Below, in pieces: positions 6,291 through 7,439 of a DNA stretch of 7,439 nt. The first letter of the stretch is position 1, and every line of letters starts with the position of its first letter. This DNA comes from Rhodobiaceae bacterium (GTDB lineage Bacteria; Pseudomonadota; Alphaproteobacteria; Parvibaculales; Parvibaculaceae). The translations under genes and the position numbers were made by a program. The stretch covers positions 136,870-144,308 of the forward strand of contig NVWR01000006.1 in NCBI GenBank assembly GCA_002746275.1, read 5' to 3'. A model generated the notes under the pieces. That model ran no database searches, was not told the origin of the DNA, and saw nothing but the letters and a program-made list of their open reading frames with translations.

Positions 6291-6308
6291 AACCGGGTTT
6301 TCCCGGTT
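6291..6308 (-). repeat. Perfect 7-bp hairpin just after the zur stop codon
   Basis: AACCGGG and CCCGGTT enclose a four-base loop (TTTT on plus, AAAA on minus), three bases after the zur stop. On the minus strand CCAAACACC follows, so it lacks the T-run of an intrinsic terminator. It may act as a 3' end stabiliser or processing site, or as a leaky stop between zur and znuD. Confidence 0.5.
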
Positions 6309-6311
6309 AGG

Positions 6312-6698
6312 TCATGCCGCTAGGCATTTGGCGCATTGGCCAAGAATTTCGAAGGTTTTTTGTTGTGCTGTGAAATTTGTCTTCTGCTTCCAGATGGACA
6401 TCAAATCGCATAGCCCGTGATCTTCGATTTCCTCAACCTTGTTGCAGTCTGTGCAGATCGTGAAAACTGTTTCGTGGTTGTGTTTGTGGCCATCACAGGC
6501 AATGAATGCTTTCAAACTTTCAATGCGATGGACCTGGCCCTTGGCACTCAAGCGGTCGAGAGCCCGGTAGATGACCGGTGGTTTTGGTTTGGGTTCGTCA
6601 GGTAAAAGATCGAGCAGGTCGTATGCTGAAAGCGGGCGTGCAGCTCTCTTCATAACTTTGATGAGCAAATCATCATCTAGTGTGCGGGCGCGTGCCAT
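6312..6698 (-). CDS. zur: Zinc uptake regulator Zur (Fur family)
   Basis: Zur is a dimeric zinc-sensing repressor that shuts off zinc uptake genes when zinc is sufficient. The 128-residue product has the Zur hallmarks: PLSAYDLLDLL at 22-32, KPPVIYRALDRLSAKGQVHR at 39-58 (recognition helix and wing), and SLKAFIAC. The structural zinc site is C82, C85, C122 and C125 in two CxxC pairs. Likely sensory-site ligands are H57, C68, H75 and E90, which line up with H77, C88, H96 and E111 of Escherichia coli Zur. The N-terminus is about 20 residues shorter than that of the E. coli protein, but the start is supported by GGAG seven bases before the ATG. It lies upstream of the ZnuD-like receptor on the same strand, and a palindrome upstream of its start suggests autoregulation. 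The nearest alternative, Fur or PerR, is less likely given the SAYDLLD and VHRIES motifs. Confidence 0.93.
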   Translation of the reverse strand: MARARTLDDDLLIKVMKRAARPLSAYDLLDLLPDEPKPKPPVIYRALDRLSAKGQVHRIESLKAFIACDGHKHNHETVFTICTDCNKVEEIEDHGLCDLMSIWKQKTNFTAQQKTFEILGQCAKCLAA

Positions 6699-6707
6699 GT
6701 TTTCTCC

Positions 6708-6731
6708 AATCGTACTTTATAACATACGATT
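6708..6731. promoter_or_regulatory. Probable Zur operator (Zur box) upstream of zur
   Basis: A 24-bp palindrome with arms AATCGTA and TACGATT and the symmetric core TTATAA; 10 of the 12 base pairs are symmetric. Read on the minus strand it contains ATGTTATAA, which resembles half of the known enterobacterial Zur site. It ends nine bases before the zur ATG and overlaps the putative promoter, so a bound Zur dimer would block transcription of zur and, if co-transcribed, znuD. Confidence 0.78.
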
Positions 6732-6755
6732 AAAGAATGAAACGGTTGCCGTCAA
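6729..6755 (-). promoter_or_regulatory. Putative sigma-70-type promoter of zur
   Basis: On the minus strand, TTGACG (complement of 6750-6755, 5/6 match to a -35 box) is followed 15 bases later by TTTAAT (complement of 6729-6734, 5/6 match to a -10 box). The spacing is short, so this is tentative. The -10 box and the expected start of transcription overlap the probable Zur operator, as expected for a repressor-controlled promoter. Confidence 0.45.
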
Positions 6756-6806
6756 GCGTTCATGTTTCAAAATGGGGGGATTCCCCTGGAGATTGGGAAA
6801 CCTGCT

Positions 6807-7439
6807 TTAGCGGGCGACGTCCAGCCCCAGGTCGCGCACTTTGCGATAGAGGGTTGAGCGACCGATCCCCAGCCGTCTGGCAACTTCGGACATATGTCCT
6901 TTGTACTTGTCGATTGCCAGTCTGATGAGATCAGCTTCAATATCTTCAAGACGGCGCATGTTGCCTCCGTCATCTGTGACGGGGATGCCATCGCCGAAAT
7001 TTGAGCGCGCAAACGCTACCAAACCGTTTTGCGGGTCACCAGTAATCATAGCGGGCTGTGGTTCGGCGGGCATGGTTGGGACAGCTGGTGCTGGCAGCGT
7101 GTAAGCCGCTGGATCATAGCCGTCCATCTGTGCGGCGATTTGCGGGAAGTCATTGACCCCCAACACATCGCCATCGCACAGAACGATGGCTCGGAAGATT
7201 GTGTTTTCCAATTGGCGCACATTGCCCGGCCAGTCAAAGGCCGTCAGCATGGTCATCGCCTCTGCGGATATGCCAGCAATCTTTTTGCCTTCTTCGGCTG
7301 CGATGCGCTGGGCGAAATGCGTTGCGAGTTCAGGCACGTCATCGCGGCGCTCGCGCACAGGCGGCAGCAGGATTGGGAAGACGTTCAGCCGGTAATACAG
7401 ATCTTCACGGAACAATCCATCGGTCACCATTTTGATGAG
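6807..7439 (-). CDS. Sigma-54-dependent activator (NtrC family), C-terminal part (truncated by window edge)
   Basis: This is a bacterial enhancer-binding protein that would remodel sigma-54 RNA polymerase using ATP. The frame is open to the right edge, leaving 210 residues. The visible part starts inside the AAA+ domain with GLFREDLYYRLNVFPILLPP and VRERRDD, then FDWPGNVRQLEN (sensor II region) around residues 68-79. A roughly 58-residue proline/alanine-rich linker follows, and then a Fis-type helix-turn-helix: ADLIRLAIDKYKGHMSEVAR and LGIGRSTLYRKVRDLGL at about 169-207. The Walker motifs, the GAFTGA loop and any receiver or sensor domain are outside the window, so the input signal is unknown. 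The gene ends 108 bases upstream of the zur start on the same strand, with no strong terminator between them. Confidence 0.92.
   Translation of the reverse strand, partial: LIKMVTDGLFREDLYYRLNVFPILLPPVRERRDDVPELATHFAQRIAAEEGKKIAGISAEAMTMLTAFDWPGNVRQLENTIFRAIVLCDGDVLGVNDFPQIAAQMDGYDPAAYTLPAPAVPTMPAEPQPAMITGDPQNGLVAFARSNFGDGIPVTDDGGNMRRLEDIEADLIRLAIDKYKGHMSEVARRLGIGRSTLYRKVRDLGLDVAR

Noticed and set aside
6765..6790. GGGG/CCCC inverted repeat downstream of the sigma-54 activator as a terminator
   Set aside because: The stem is only four base pairs with a three-base loop and no true T-run on the minus strand.

Overview
The window reads as ordinary chromosomal DNA from an alphaproteobacterium with moderate GC content. 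A GapR/DUF2312 protein (a family largely confined to Alphaproteobacteria), a DUF1244 protein, a TtuD-type glycerate kinase beside pyruvate kinase, and a short Zur-type regulator all point that way. A Rhizobiales-like marine lineage would fit, but I cannot name a genus. No rRNA, tRNA, CRISPR array, insertion sequence or phage gene was seen, and coding density is high. The longest stretch without a gene is about 200 bases.

Left part (1-1885, minus strand): the N-terminal part of pyruvate kinase runs off the left edge. A glycerate 2-kinase gene lies upstream of it. Together they form a lower-glycolysis route from glycerate to 2-phosphoglycerate, then (through enolase, encoded elsewhere) to PEP and pyruvate. 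A strong 11-bp inverted repeat sits in the pyk leader.

Middle part (1958-4079): an N-formylglutamate amidohydrolase family gene, probably translated from a leaderless mRNA, is followed by a small DUF1244 gene with a CxxC motif. A convergent gene for a Rid-family protein with a Sec signal peptide comes next, and then gapR, which encodes a small coiled-coil nucleoid-associated protein. A bidirectional intrinsic terminator separates gapR from the convergent receptor gene.

Right part (4150-6731, minus strand): this is a zinc-homeostasis unit. Zur, with all four structural cysteines and the putative sensory-site ligands, lies directly upstream of a ZnuD-like TonB-dependent outer-membrane receptor. 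A 24-bp palindrome with the core TTATAA lies just upstream of the zur start and is the likely Zur operator for the whole unit. The 83-bp gap between zur and znuD has no second operator but holds two perfect hairpins, one of which looks like an intrinsic terminator facing the opposite way. At the right edge is the C-terminal part of a sigma-54-dependent (NtrC-family) activator.

I see no convincing wholly novel system. The points most worth following up are the zur-znuD operator and hairpin arrangement, the exported Rid protein, the palindrome in the pyk leader and the apparent leaderless start.
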